This document shows, piece after piece, positions 55,069 to 63,745 of a stretch of DNA of 64,000 bases (position 1 is the stretch's first letter; every line of letters begins with the position of its first letter). The translations under genes were made by a program, and so were the position numbers. Under the pieces are notes generated by a model. The model searched no databases, was not told the origin of the DNA, and saw only the letters and a program-made list of their open reading frames with translations. Origin of the DNA: Vibrionales bacterium SWAT-3 (GTDB lineage: Bacteria > Pseudomonadota > Gammaproteobacteria > Enterobacterales > Vibrionaceae); the NCBI GenBank assembly GCA_000169995.1, contig AAZW01000006.1, forward strand, positions 62,001 through 126,000, given 5' to 3'.

Positions 55069-55348
55069 TGTTAATTCTCATTATGTTTCCGCTCTTTCCT
55101 TAGAAGTCACGGCTATAGGAACAGGAAAATCACTATAACGCCTCTTTGTAGGATGATTGCCTGAGTTAAATCAAGAAAACCGCCTGAATATTCCAGATTA
55201 TGAGAAAAACAAGATCCAGTTCTATAAGTTGACAACATTTTAATCTGTATATTGCTCGGGTATACTGCAAACCGAAATTAACCATGCAGAAAGTAAGAAC
55301 ACTGCCCGAATAGTAAGAGAACTATGCGACTGATAATGGCACTTATAA

Positions 55349-57319
55349 ATGAATAAAAACAATGTTTTAGGGTCATTCCTGCTTGTTGTTACAATGAGTG
55401 CTGTTCTGGGCTTCTTTCTGCTGTATCCAATCAACGATGTAGATTTGACTAACTCGCAAGTCAACGAGGCCGCTGTTTACAACCCAGAAAAAGAACTTTC
55501 TAAAACAGAATATGGAATAAAGCTAATTCATATTCTCGATTTGTCTCGAAGCGATCCCATATTCGCTGATAAAGCGCTGGCTCAACTACCTCGCCTGCAT
55601 CCAACAAGAGACTTGGCCATCTACAAAGCGTACCGTCTGATGATATTGACGAACGTGGCGCAACATCAGCAAGACACTAAAGCCGTGATGGGATATTTAG
55701 ACGAGATCAACAACCTTGCTGAACAAGAAGGTATGTTGTGGTTGAAATCGCAGTCATTGGTTGAATCTGCAATTGAATATCTTAAAGAGGGCGACCTTGC
55801 AACGTCTGAAATTCAGATTCGTTCCGCTATCGGGATTGCAGAGTCGATTCGTTACGATGAGCTGTTGGTAAAAGCGTACAACACGGCGGGTGCAATCAAT
55901 AATGTGCGTAATGACCTTCAAGATGCGCAGTACTTCTTCCATAAAGGGTTACAACTAGGGAAGAAGTACCCAAAGCATATTTATAACAGCAAGCTCATGT
56001 CGAACATGGCTTTGCTTTACATCTACTTAGAAGATTGGCCGAAAGCACTAGGCATTCTAGAAAAAGCCAAAAAGCTCTATTTTGACAGTGGTCTATTTGA
56101 AGATGAAGCCATTGGCATCCTTTATATCAACGAATCGTTCAGTTACTTAAGTAGTGGTGATTTAATCAACGGTCGTATTGCTTATGAAAAGGCAGAAGCG
56201 CTCAACAGCGATAAAGTGAGCAATCGATATAAAATACTCGTACTAAGAGCGTACAGTGAAGTGCTGTTGGCGGAAGGAAAGTTAAACGCTGCACTTACCG
56301 TTGCCAACCAGTGTCTTGCTTCACCAGGTATTGAAAAATACACGCTACAGAACGGTCAGTGTTATTTGAATCGAGCCTTGGCAAAAATAGGTCTCAACCA
56401 AGACGAAGTGATATTGGATGACCTAAAGCGTGCTTTTGCCATGTTTGAGGTAGTCGGCAGTCGTAGTTGGAAAGTCTTAGCACTAAGAACGCTTGGAGAA
56501 TACTACGAATCTAAGGGCGATCTAGAAACGGCATTGGATTACTTCAAGAAGTATTACCATGGCAATAAAGCGCTGCTTTTTGATAAACGACAGAGTGACA
56601 TTTTCTTGTTAGAACAAGATTTTGCAACTGCGACTCTGGCTCAAGAGAATGAATTACTCAATACCGAAAAAGACCTTAATGAACTACTGCTAGAAAAACA
56701 ACAATTAAGAAATCGTATTGTGGTAGCACTGGTTATCATGGTGGGTATCAGTGCGGTTTTATTAATGGTGAGACTGAGAACAATCCAAAGAACGAACGAT
56801 GCGCTGCTAGCTCAATCTACCACGTGTGAACTCACAGGTTTGTACAACAGACGCTATTTAGAAAAGCTGCTGACGAGCTCTACGCCATTTAACGGTAACT
56901 CATTTGGAACTAGCTTAGCCATCTTGGACTTAGACTATTTTAAACAAGTGAATGACACTCATGGACACGACGTTGGCGACCAAGTGTTGGTGGAAGTGGC
57001 GAGACGCATACAACAACACCTGTTCTCAAGTGATGTGGTTGCTCGCTGGGGAGGGGAAGAGTTTGTGTTGTTACTTTCTGGCTCTCTGGACCCACAGCAG
57101 CAGTTAGACATCATTCGTATGGCTATTGCACAGACCCCGATCGATACGCCATCGGGGCCATTAGACATCAGTACGTCAATTGGTGCTTCGGTGAGTATTG
57201 CACAGGATCAACTCAATCGTGATACCTACAAAAAGCACCTTAAGGTTGCCGATGATGCGCTCTATCAAGCCAAAGAATCTGGTCGAAACAGAGTTGTTTG
57301 TGTCGCAAGTGCGAAGTAA
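55349..57319 (+). CDS. TPR-containing membrane diguanylate cyclase
   Basis: 656 residues. N-terminal membrane helix (FLLVVTMSAVLGFFLLYP), a periplasmic region with about seven tetratricopeptide repeats (60-430), a coiled segment, a second membrane helix (IVVALVIMVGISAVLLMVRL, about 453-473), then a cytoplasmic GGDEF domain. The active site is GGEEF at 568-572; there is no RxxD inhibition site (SSDVVARW before it). It should link a periplasmic protein or peptide signal to c-di-GMP production. Confidence 0.9.
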   Translation: MNKNNVLGSFLLVVTMSAVLGFFLLYPINDVDLTNSQVNEAAVYNPEKELSKTEYGIKLIHILDLSRSDPIFADKALAQLPRLHPTRDLAIYKAYRLMILTNVAQHQQDTKAVMGYLDEINNLAEQEGMLWLKSQSLVESAIEYLKEGDLATSEIQIRSAIGIAESIRYDELLVKAYNTAGAINNVRNDLQDAQYFFHKGLQLGKKYPKHIYNSKLMSNMALLYIYLEDWPKALGILEKAKKLYFDSGLFEDEAIGILYINESFSYLSSGDLINGRIAYEKAEALNSDKVSNRYKILVLRAYSEVLLAEGKLNAALTVANQCLASPGIEKYTLQNGQCYLNRALAKIGLNQDEVILDDLKRAFAMFEVVGSRSWKVLALRTLGEYYESKGDLETALDYFKKYYHGNKALLFDKRQSDIFLLEQDFATATLAQENELLNTEKDLNELLLEKQQLRNRIVVALVIMVGISAVLLMVRLRTIQRTNDALLAQSTTCELTGLYNRRYLEKLLTSSTPFNGNSFGTSLAILDLDYFKQVNDTHGHDVGDQVLVEVARRIQQHLFSSDVVARWGGEEFVLLLSGSLDPQQQLDIIRMAIAQTPIDTPSGPLDISTSIGASVSIAQDQLNRDTYKKHLKVADDALYQAKESGRNRVVCVASAK

Positions 57320-57330
57320 TGGGCTTTTCT

Positions 57331-57804
57331 CTATGTTCTATGATGTTTGGCAATATGCACTAGGCTAACGCCCAATAAACGCTCGACCTGCTTGTTCGCT
57401 TGTGTTCCTACATGGAAAGTAACTACTTTGACGAGGTTATCCATCAAACGTTGAGAGAAATAACACGCTTCAGAACGGATGACTGAGTGATGAAATACCA
57501 ATCTAAGAATAGCTGTGAACTCTTTGCTTTGAAGTGCTTTCTGCCAAGACAGTTCCAACACATCACTTCCTTCATTAATCGTCAGATGATCAACTAAAAG
57601 CTTTAAGAATCGTCCTTCTAATGCCATCAGAAAGTCAGTCTTCTTAGGGAAATGATGGCTGATTCCCGTTCTTGAGATTTTGGTTGCTTGGCTTAACGTG
57701 GTGTAAGACATGTTTTCGTAGCCAACCGTCAATAACTGATGACAGCTGGTATCGAGGATGAGTTGAATAGTGCGACAGGTATCGACCTTACTACGCTTAG
57801 CCAT
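57331..57804 (-). CDS. TetR family regulator
   Basis: 157 residues from ATG 57804 (short for TetR, usually 190-220). The N-terminal helix-turn-helix is clear (YENMSYTTLSQATKISRTGISHHFPKKTDF). The C-terminal ligand domain is short. It converges with the diguanylate cyclase gene. Target unknown. Confidence 0.8.
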   Translation of the reverse strand: MAKRSKVDTCRTIQLILDTSCHQLLTVGYENMSYTTLSQATKISRTGISHHFPKKTDFLMALEGRFLKLLVDHLTINEGSDVLELSWQKALQSKEFTAILRLVFHHSVIRSEACYFSQRLMDNLVKVVTFHVGTQANKQVERLLGVSLVHIAKHHRT

Positions 57805-57810
57805 CTTCAA

Positions 57811-58132
57811 GAGCGCCTATATAAAGAAATCAAAGTAAAAGCATACTCCCATATGAAATGTCATTCCATATAATGAGCTGATTAATGAAGGAAAACTTAG
57901 ATTTATGTTTTGATTATAGCTTCTTATTTTATATTTATAGCTGAGTTTGATGTTGGGTTTAGTATAAGCTGTTGGCTTTTACAAAATCATTACTAGCAAG
58001 TCGACGAGCTAAAAGAAAAGCCATTCTGACCTCGTTAGATAGAATGGCTTGAATGGATTTACTGTCGCTAATAGCAAAATGTGTTAGAGAGGTGGGGAGT
58101 ATTAGCGCTTTTAGCTATGTAATTGGTTTATG
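57811..58132. other. Intergenic region
   Basis: 322 bp, AT-rich. The only structure seen is the hairpin at 58018. No gene is supported. Confidence 0.4.
58018..58050 (-). terminator. Terminator-like hairpin
   Basis: Stem AAGCCATTCT / AGAATGGCTT, 13-base loop, with TTTTCTTTT following on the reverse strand. It probably ends the 61-residue gene at 58133. Confidence 0.6.
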
Positions 58133-58318
58133 TTATTTGGCTATACCTTGCAGCATCTCAACCAGCTCGCCTTCAGTGCTTGGCTCTTTAGCAAGCTCGA
58201 TTACTGCAGAGGCGCCGCCTTTGAGCATATAGGCTTGAGTGCCACAGTGGTCATAGTGGAACCATTTACCATCTACACATACGTCGGTATAACATCTTGG
58301 GTCTTGTTTGAGTTCCAT
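58133..58318 (-). CDS. Small hypothetical protein
   Basis: 61 residues with AAGGAA six bases before the ATG and a terminator after it. Three cysteines (PRCYTDVC, YDHCGT) and a helical C-terminal half (ASAVIELAKEPSTEGELVEML). No family is recognised. A longer forward-strand frame overlaps it (58130-58408), but it has no ribosome site and is judged a shadow. Confidence 0.6.
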   Translation of the reverse strand: MELKQDPRCYTDVCVDGKWFHYDHCGTQAYMLKGGASAVIELAKEPSTEGELVEMLQGIAK

Positions 58319-58497
58319 ATCAATTTCCTTATTAACATTTGGCTAACGTTTTTTAGGCTAATTGATCACAAAATGCTGGGAATTGATCTAGATCAATTCA
58401 TGGCTTGAATCGTAGAAGAATATTCAAATTGTTGAGCTGTGTCGAGGCGCTAAAATTCACAATCAAGCACTTAGCTAGCTGAGATCATTAAAAGCAC

Positions 58498-59731
58498 AAG
58501 GGCGGGATCGAACTTTAACCATTGAAAATAATGGATTTATTTTACAGGGAACTTTTTTAGATAATCACGATCTGATCATGAAGTAAAAAAACATGAGAAA
58601 TTCGCACATGATTATCATTGAGCAACTTAAAAAAGTGAAAGATACCCGTTCGCACATCAATCAAGTTTATCCTGTTATGGAAGTCGCTTTCGTGGTCATA
58701 ACAGCCATGATTTGTGGTCAAAATAAATGGACAGAGATTAAGGATTTCGGTGAAGGAAATATCGAGTGGTTACGTGAGTATTTCCCCTACGAAAATGGTC
58801 TTCCCACTCGACATAATATAGCTGCGATCATGAGATCCGTTGTGCCAGAGACGCTATTGGAAGCTATGGTGGGCTGGGTCAATTTGCACAGAGAGAAGCA
58901 TGCTCAGCCTATAATCAGTGTTGATGGGAAGGTTCTAAAAGGGGCAAAAGCAAGCAAACAACAGCACCCCCTCTATATGGTTTCGGCATTTGATGTAGAC
59001 GAGGGTTTGACTCTCACACACCAACCTTGTGACGGCAAAGGTATGGAGCTGCTAGCAATAAGAAACATGCTAGACGCTTTAGATATCAAAGGATGTTTAT
59101 TAACTGCTGATGCCCTGCATTGTCAGGTTGAAACACTGAATAAAGTAGTTGATAAAGGTGGAGATATCCTAGTACAAGTTAAACTGAATCAACCAAGTTT
59201 ATTAGCAGAAATTGATGTGCAATTCCAATACTATTGGGCTTTGCCTGAAGATAAACAGGAATCATACATCACGGAAGAGAAAGGGCATGGTAGAAAAGAG
59301 GTTCGTGAGGTTTACGTGCTTCCTGCAGCCTTCAGCGAAGCACTCAGACAGAAGTGGTGTCTCGTAAAAAGCATTGTTGCAGTGGTAAGAGATAGGAGTG
59401 TCAAAGGGAAAGGAAGTTATGAAACCTCGTACTATATTTGCACAGACCATTTATCTTTAGAGTTAGCCTCAAAGGCAACAAGAAAGCATTGGCATATTGA
59501 GAATCAGCAGCACTGGGCGTTGGACGTAATTTTCAAAGAAGACGAGCAGCGAATTTACGCTGGGGATTCAGCGTTGAATATGGCTTGTTGTCGTCGCTTT
59601 GTGCAGAACCTATTTAGAAAATCAGAGGGTAACTTGTCTGTACCAAGAAAGATGAACCAAGCCGCATGGAATAAAGATTACAGGGAAAAAGTTCTTTTTA
59701 CATCAGATTAACAAAGTATATTCGCGCCCTT
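58498..59731 (+). mobile_element. ISAs1-family insertion sequence, copy 2 (no target duplication)
   Basis: Same 1234-bp length and ends as copy 1. The 10 bases on the two sides differ (TTAAAAGCAC on the left, GCTCTACTCA on the right), so there is no target duplication. This points to a rearrangement through this copy, or loss of one flank. In the region left of it, no gene is obvious. Confidence 0.9.
58593..59711 (+). CDS. ISAs1-family transposase (copy 2)
   Basis: 372 residues, identical to copy 1 apart from one change, Asp to Tyr in the stretch VQFQ(D/Y)YWALP at about residue 212, outside the recognisable catalytic blocks (ISVDGK, LTADALH, LDVIFKED). Probably functional. Confidence 0.93.
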   Translation: MRNSHMIIIEQLKKVKDTRSHINQVYPVMEVAFVVITAMICGQNKWTEIKDFGEGNIEWLREYFPYENGLPTRHNIAAIMRSVVPETLLEAMVGWVNLHREKHAQPIISVDGKVLKGAKASKQQHPLYMVSAFDVDEGLTLTHQPCDGKGMELLAIRNMLDALDIKGCLLTADALHCQVETLNKVVDKGGDILVQVKLNQPSLLAEIDVQFQYYWALPEDKQESYITEEKGHGRKEVREVYVLPAAFSEALRQKWCLVKSIVAVVRDRSVKGKGSYETSYYICTDHLSLELASKATRKHWHIENQQHWALDVIFKEDEQRIYAGDSALNMACCRRFVQNLFRKSEGNLSVPRKMNQAAWNKDYREKVLFTSD

Positions 59732-59772
59732 GCTCTACTCACCAGATGTGACTATCAGTATTTAAGAGAGCG

Positions 59773-60666
59773 TTATTGAGCTAAATCCGCAATAAATGTT
59801 TGTTGGTAGTGAGTGCTGGATTTGAGCTCTTTTTTGATCCATTGGTTAAACAAGCTAAAGTCAGAATGTATTTGCCAGAAAAGGGAAGCAATAACTCGTT
59901 TACCAAAAAAATCAGGGTGATCTGTAATAACCTTAAGTTTGTCATCTTTTACATGACTATCGATTAAAAAACTGGGTAAAAAAGCAATGCCTTTTTGAGC
60001 CTTACATAAATCGATGATGGTCTCTAAATCATCCAGCCGCCAAAGGTTATATGCTGCAATAGTCGATAAGTTAAGCAGTTCTTCACACCCATCCATTAAT
60101 AGCACTCGCTGAGATGGAGCGTGAGACTTTATAGGGCCCAAATCTTTATGAGCCACCCACCAGCAGTTAACGTGAAATAACTCCTCTACGTTGAAGTCAT
60201 AACTTGTCTTGTGGTAGGGGTTACCTAGCGCTAAATCTATCTTACCTTCATTGATATAGTTACCTAAAACGAAACTGGGTTTGGTGACGACCAATAAGTC
60301 CACGTTTGGGAATGCTTCTGAAAATGCCAGTAATGTCCTCTTTACATTTTTATCAAACACCAATGGATCGATACCTACTCGGTAAACGATTTGGTCTGAA
60401 ATATTCATTTGTTGAGCAACGGTCACCAAGTCCCGATATTTCGACACCACAGGTAAAGATAATTGGAAGAGGCGTTCTCCTTTTTCTGTTAACCAAACTT
60501 TAGAGTGTTCTCTATTAAATACATTGAAACCTAAATCTGACTCTAGATTTTGTACAGCTGTACTAACTGTCGATTGTGATTTTCCAAGTTTGCGAGCAGC
60601 AGAGCTAAATGAACCTTCTTCAACTACTGCTATGAACGAAACAATATTTTCGAAATGTAGTTTCAT
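59773..60666 (-). CDS. LysR family transcriptional regulator
   Basis: From ATG 60666 (MKLHFENIVSF, AGG upstream) 297 residues. Helix-turn-helix FSSAARKLGKSQSTVSTAVQN, then the effector domain with VYRVGIDPLVFDKN. The frame is open eight codons further up. It lies beside a Tad locus disrupted by insertions and starts 417 bp from the pilin gene, in the opposite direction. Target unknown. Confidence 0.88.
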   Translation of the reverse strand: MKLHFENIVSFIAVVEEGSFSSAARKLGKSQSTVSTAVQNLESDLGFNVFNREHSKVWLTEKGERLFQLSLPVVSKYRDLVTVAQQMNISDQIVYRVGIDPLVFDKNVKRTLLAFSEAFPNVDLLVVTKPSFVLGNYINEGKIDLALGNPYHKTSYDFNVEELFHVNCWWVAHKDLGPIKSHAPSQRVLLMDGCEELLNLSTIAAYNLWRLDDLETIIDLCKAQKGIAFLPSFLIDSHVKDDKLKVITDHPDFFGKRVIASLFWQIHSDFSLFNQWIKKELKSSTHYQQTFIADLAQ

Positions 60667-61082
60667 GATTCCACTAACCTTTTGACACAAAGAAATTATA
60701 ATTTTTATGGTTTTCTGATTCGAAGAACAATAGCGTGATGATCTTCGTATTTCAACAATTTTTATAATGAATAATAATGCCTGATAAATTATTAAGTTGT
60801 TTATATCTAAAGGTTATATAAGAGCGATATAGCTAAAAATATTGAGCTGAGTCTTACTTTTTCAAGTTTATAAAATTAATTAAATATTGTTCTTTGGAAC
60901 TGATTTCATATGTAACTTGTTGTTACATATGGATTTGTTTTCATAGTTGGTGTGGAAGGGTATTTTATTTTGATCATTTTTTGTTCTGCTTATTGATAAA
61001 GTCGATAGGGGTTATTTTCCTTACCTTTGACCTGCTAATTATAATGGCGACGAATTTTCAACAGCCCTTATAGGAATAAATA
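60667..61082. other. Intergenic region between LysR and flp
   Basis: 416 AT-rich bases between divergent genes. A TATAAT-like box is at about 61038-61043, without a convincing -35 element, and AGGA is eight bases before the flp ATG. Confidence 0.4.
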
Positions 61083-61176
61083 ATGATTACTAAGCTATAC
61101 GTGAAAACAACCATGTTTTTATGGCTTTGTTGCGTAATTCAGTTTAGAGACAGAGCAGCCCCATTTCGTGCATTTC

Positions 61177-62097
61177 TTAGTCAATACGGCAAGTTTCAGG
61201 CATACCTAACCCAGTGAGCTTGTTCAACGCTTTTATCATCGCGTAAGTTTCTCCCACTTGTGCATTGTAATTTCTTAAACTTAAACGACCACCAAGTAAC
61301 TGTTTAACTCGATACATCGCTGTTTCTGACAGGGAGCGTTTGTGGTAACCATACCGCTCTTTCCAATACTTATTTGAGCCATATAACTTCTGGCAACCTA
61401 CTGCGAGATTTCGGGGATGACCCCGCTCCCAGAAGGCAGCCCCTTCTCTTGGAGGAATAAGCGCAACGGCTCGCTTAATCTTAATTGCATCGTGACATGC
61501 TCTCGTATCATAAGCGCCATCACCAGACACCTCGTGGATACTTCGGCGAGTTTGTTTCAGTAAATTCGGGAGTACTTCTCCATCTGTAACTGTCGATAGA
61601 CTTAGCTCGGCTGCAATAATTTCATGAGTGTTTGTATCCACGGCAATATGAAGTTTTCGCCAGACTCTACGTTTGCCATCTGTCCCGTGTTTTTTGACTT
61701 TCCATTCACCTTCGCCATAAGCCTTAAGGCCAGTCGCATCAATAGCTAGATGTTGTATCGTACCTCTCGTTTTTGTCTTAAGTGAGACCTCAACTTGCTT
61801 GGCTCTACGACTGATGCAGGTGTAATGCGGACAACTTAACGGTACATGGGCTAACCTAAATATCGAGTTGATAAAACCTTGCAGCGCTCTTAATGGCATA
61901 GAAAAAACTCGTTTCACCATGAGGGCTGTCGTGATAGCTAAATCACTGAACCGACGAGGCCTCCCGCGCTTATTCTGTTTGCTTTGCGTCCAGCCACTTA
62001 TCGCTTCTTCATCAATCCAAAAGGTCAAAGAACCGCGGTTAATGAGTGATTGGTTGTATTGCTTCCAGTTGGTTGTTTTGTAACGAGGTTTAGGCAT
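61177..62097 (-). CDS. IS5-family transposase
   Basis: 306-residue DDE transposase of the IS903 group: TFWIDEEAISGW near the start, LAIDATGLKAYGEGEWKV with the first Asp, SGDGAYDTRACHD with the second, and RYGYHKRSLSETAMYRVKQLLG with the Glu. Intact; only the element's end beyond the gene is split by the ISAs1 insertion, so the enzyme itself may still work. Confidence 0.93.
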   Translation of the reverse strand: MPKPRYKTTNWKQYNQSLINRGSLTFWIDEEAISGWTQSKQNKRGRPRRFSDLAITTALMVKRVFSMPLRALQGFINSIFRLAHVPLSCPHYTCISRRAKQVEVSLKTKTRGTIQHLAIDATGLKAYGEGEWKVKKHGTDGKRRVWRKLHIAVDTNTHEIIAAELSLSTVTDGEVLPNLLKQTRRSIHEVSGDGAYDTRACHDAIKIKRAVALIPPREGAAFWERGHPRNLAVGCQKLYGSNKYWKERYGYHKRSLSETAMYRVKQLLGGRLSLRNYNAQVGETYAMIKALNKLTGLGMPETCRID

Positions 62098-62147
62098 AGG
62101 GCTACGAGAGGGAGTGAATATAGCTGATCAGATCGTAGGTTTTAGGT

Positions 62148-63381
62148 AAGGGCGGGATCGAACTTTAACCATTGAAAATAATGGATTTATTTTACAGGGA
62201 ACTTTTTTAGATAATCACGATCTGATCATGAAGTAAAAAAACATGAGAAATTCGCACATGATTATCATTGAGCAACTTAAAAAAGTGAAAGATACCCGTT
62301 CGCACATCAATCAAGTTTATCCTGTTATGGAAGTCGCTTTCGTGGTCATAACAGCCATGATTTGTGGTCAAAATAAATGGACAGAGATTAAGGATTTCGG
62401 TGAAGGAAATATCGAGTGGTTACGTGAGTATTTCCCCTACGAAAATGGTCTTCCCACTCGACATAATATAGCTGCGATCATGAGATCCGTTGTGCCAGAG
62501 ACGCTATTGGAAGCTATGGTGGGCTGGGTCAATTTGCACAGAGAGAAGCATGCACAGCCTATAATCAGTGTTGATGGGAAGGTTCTAAAAGGGGCAAAAG
62601 CAAGCAAACAACAGCACCCCCTCTATATGGTTTCGGCATTTGATGTAGACGAGGGTTTGACTCTCACACACCAACCTTGTGACGGCAAAGGTATGGAGCT
62701 GCTAGCAATAAGAAACATGCTAGACGCTTTAGATATCAAAGGATGTTTATTAACTGCTGATGCCCTGCATTGTCAGGTTGAAACACTGAATAAAGTAGTT
62801 GATAAAGGTGGAGATATCCTAGTACAAGTTAAACTGAATCAACCAAGTTTATTAGCAGAAATTGATGTGCAATTCCAAGACTATTGGGCTTTGCCTGAAG
62901 ATAAACAGGAATCATACATCACGGAAGAGAAAGGGCATGGTAGAAAAGAGGTTCGTGAGGTTTACGTGCTTCCTGCAGCCTTCAGCGAAGCACTCAGACA
63001 GAAGTGGTGTCTCGTAAAAAGCATTGTTGCAGTGGTAAGAGATAGGAGTGTCAAAGGGAAAGGAAGTTATGAAACCTCGTACTATATTTGCACAGACCAT
63101 TTATCTTTAGAGTTAGCCTCAAAGGCAACAAGAAAGCATTGGCATATTGAGAATCAGCAGCACTGGGCGTTGGACGTAATTTTCAAAGAAGACGAGCAGC
63201 GAATTTACGCTGGGGATTCAGCGTTGAATATGGCTTGTTGTCGTCGCTTTGTGCAGAACCTATTTAGAAAATCAGAGGGTAACTTGTCTGTACCAAGAAA
63301 GATGAACCAAGCCGCCTGGAATAAAGATTACAGGGAAAAAGTTCTTTTTACATCAGATTAACAAAGTATATTCGCGCCCTT
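62148..63381 (+). mobile_element. ISAs1-family insertion sequence, copy 3 (nested)
   Basis: Same 1234 bp as the other copies, flanked by the perfect 10-bp duplication GGTTTTAGGT (62138-62147 and 63382-63391). It lies inside the IS903-group element, between the transposase start and the terminal repeat. Confidence 0.95.
62243..63361 (+). CDS. ISAs1-family transposase (copy 3)
   Basis: 372 residues, protein identical to copy 1. It has silent base differences near 62553 (CATGCACAG against CATGCTCAG) and a change at 63317 (GCC in place of GCA, both Ala), so it is slightly apart from copies 1 and 2. Intact. Confidence 0.93.
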   Translation: MRNSHMIIIEQLKKVKDTRSHINQVYPVMEVAFVVITAMICGQNKWTEIKDFGEGNIEWLREYFPYENGLPTRHNIAAIMRSVVPETLLEAMVGWVNLHREKHAQPIISVDGKVLKGAKASKQQHPLYMVSAFDVDEGLTLTHQPCDGKGMELLAIRNMLDALDIKGCLLTADALHCQVETLNKVVDKGGDILVQVKLNQPSLLAEIDVQFQDYWALPEDKQESYITEEKGHGRKEVREVYVLPAAFSEALRQKWCLVKSIVAVVRDRSVKGKGSYETSYYICTDHLSLELASKATRKHWHIENQQHWALDVIFKEDEQRIYAGDSALNMACCRRFVQNLFRKSEGNLSVPRKMNQAAWNKDYREKVLFTSD

Positions 63382-63642
63382 GGTTTTAGGTTTAGTTCCA
63401 ATGAATTACGCAACAAAGCCTGTTTTTATCTCAATTCAAGAACGATGAGCGCGGCGTAACTGCGATTGAATATGGTCTAATTGCTGTGGCAATGGCTGTA
63501 TTAGTAACGACAGCAGTGGGTGCAGACGGTTTTATTGGCAAGCTTGAAGGTGCATTCGAGCAAGTTGCTACCGCTATTGATACTGCGAGCAGCTAACATT
63601 AAGCCTTATTGGCTAGTGTAGATGATATCGAAAGATATTTGT

Positions 63643-63671
63643 GCCAGACCTATGTTTTGCATCGGTCTGGC
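63643..63671 (+). other. Stem-loop between flp and prepilin peptidase gene
   Basis: Stem GCCAGACC / GGTCTGGC with an inner ATG/CAT pairing, 46 bp after the flp stop. It lacks a good T-tract. Such hairpins after a pilin gene often limit read-through or protect the pilin mRNA, giving more pilin than downstream proteins. Confidence 0.5.
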
Positions 63672-63745
63672 TTAGTTAATTTATGATGTTAAATAAGATT
63701 AATTCTCACCAAGTTTAGGCGGTATTCCCTATTTTTAGTCATGAA

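Larger units (their letters stand above)
61123..63420 (-). mobile_element. IS5-family (IS903 group) element carrying an ISAs1 insertion
   Basis: Perfect 19-bp terminal inverted repeats GGCTTTGTTGCGTAATTCA at 61123 and 63420 (inverted), flanked by the 9-bp duplication TGTTTTTAT (61114-61122 and 63421-63429), the size typical of the IS903 group. Without the inserted ISAs1 copy and its duplication the element is 1054 bp, normal for the group. It entered the flp gene; the ISAs1 came later. Confidence 0.95.
61083..63596 (+). pseudogene. flp: Flp/Fap pilin gene disrupted by nested insertion sequences
   Basis: The first 13 codons (MITKLYVKTTMFL) lie at 61083-61122; the rest resumes at 63430. Removing the IS903-group element and one 9-bp duplication joins them in frame, codon 14 TCT (Ser), giving 68 residues: SQFKNDERG, then VTAIEYGLIAVAMAVLVTT, the Flp pilin signature cut by a prepilin peptidase after Gly, then the short C-terminal part ending DTASS. 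Flp pilins form the fibre of Tad (tight adherence) pili. Start supported by AGGA. The intact prepilin peptidase gene downstream shows this is the head of a Tad operon. Confidence 0.93.

Noticed and set aside
58130..58408. 92-residue forward-strand ORF overlapping the small reverse gene
   Set aside because: No ribosome site and hydrophobic low-quality composition; the reverse-strand frame has a good ribosome site and a terminator.
58498..63381. Composite transposon formed by ISAs1 copies 2 and 3 around the LysR gene and the IS903-group element
   Set aside because: The outer flanks are not duplicated, and copy 3 has its own perfect 10-bp duplication, so it moved alone.
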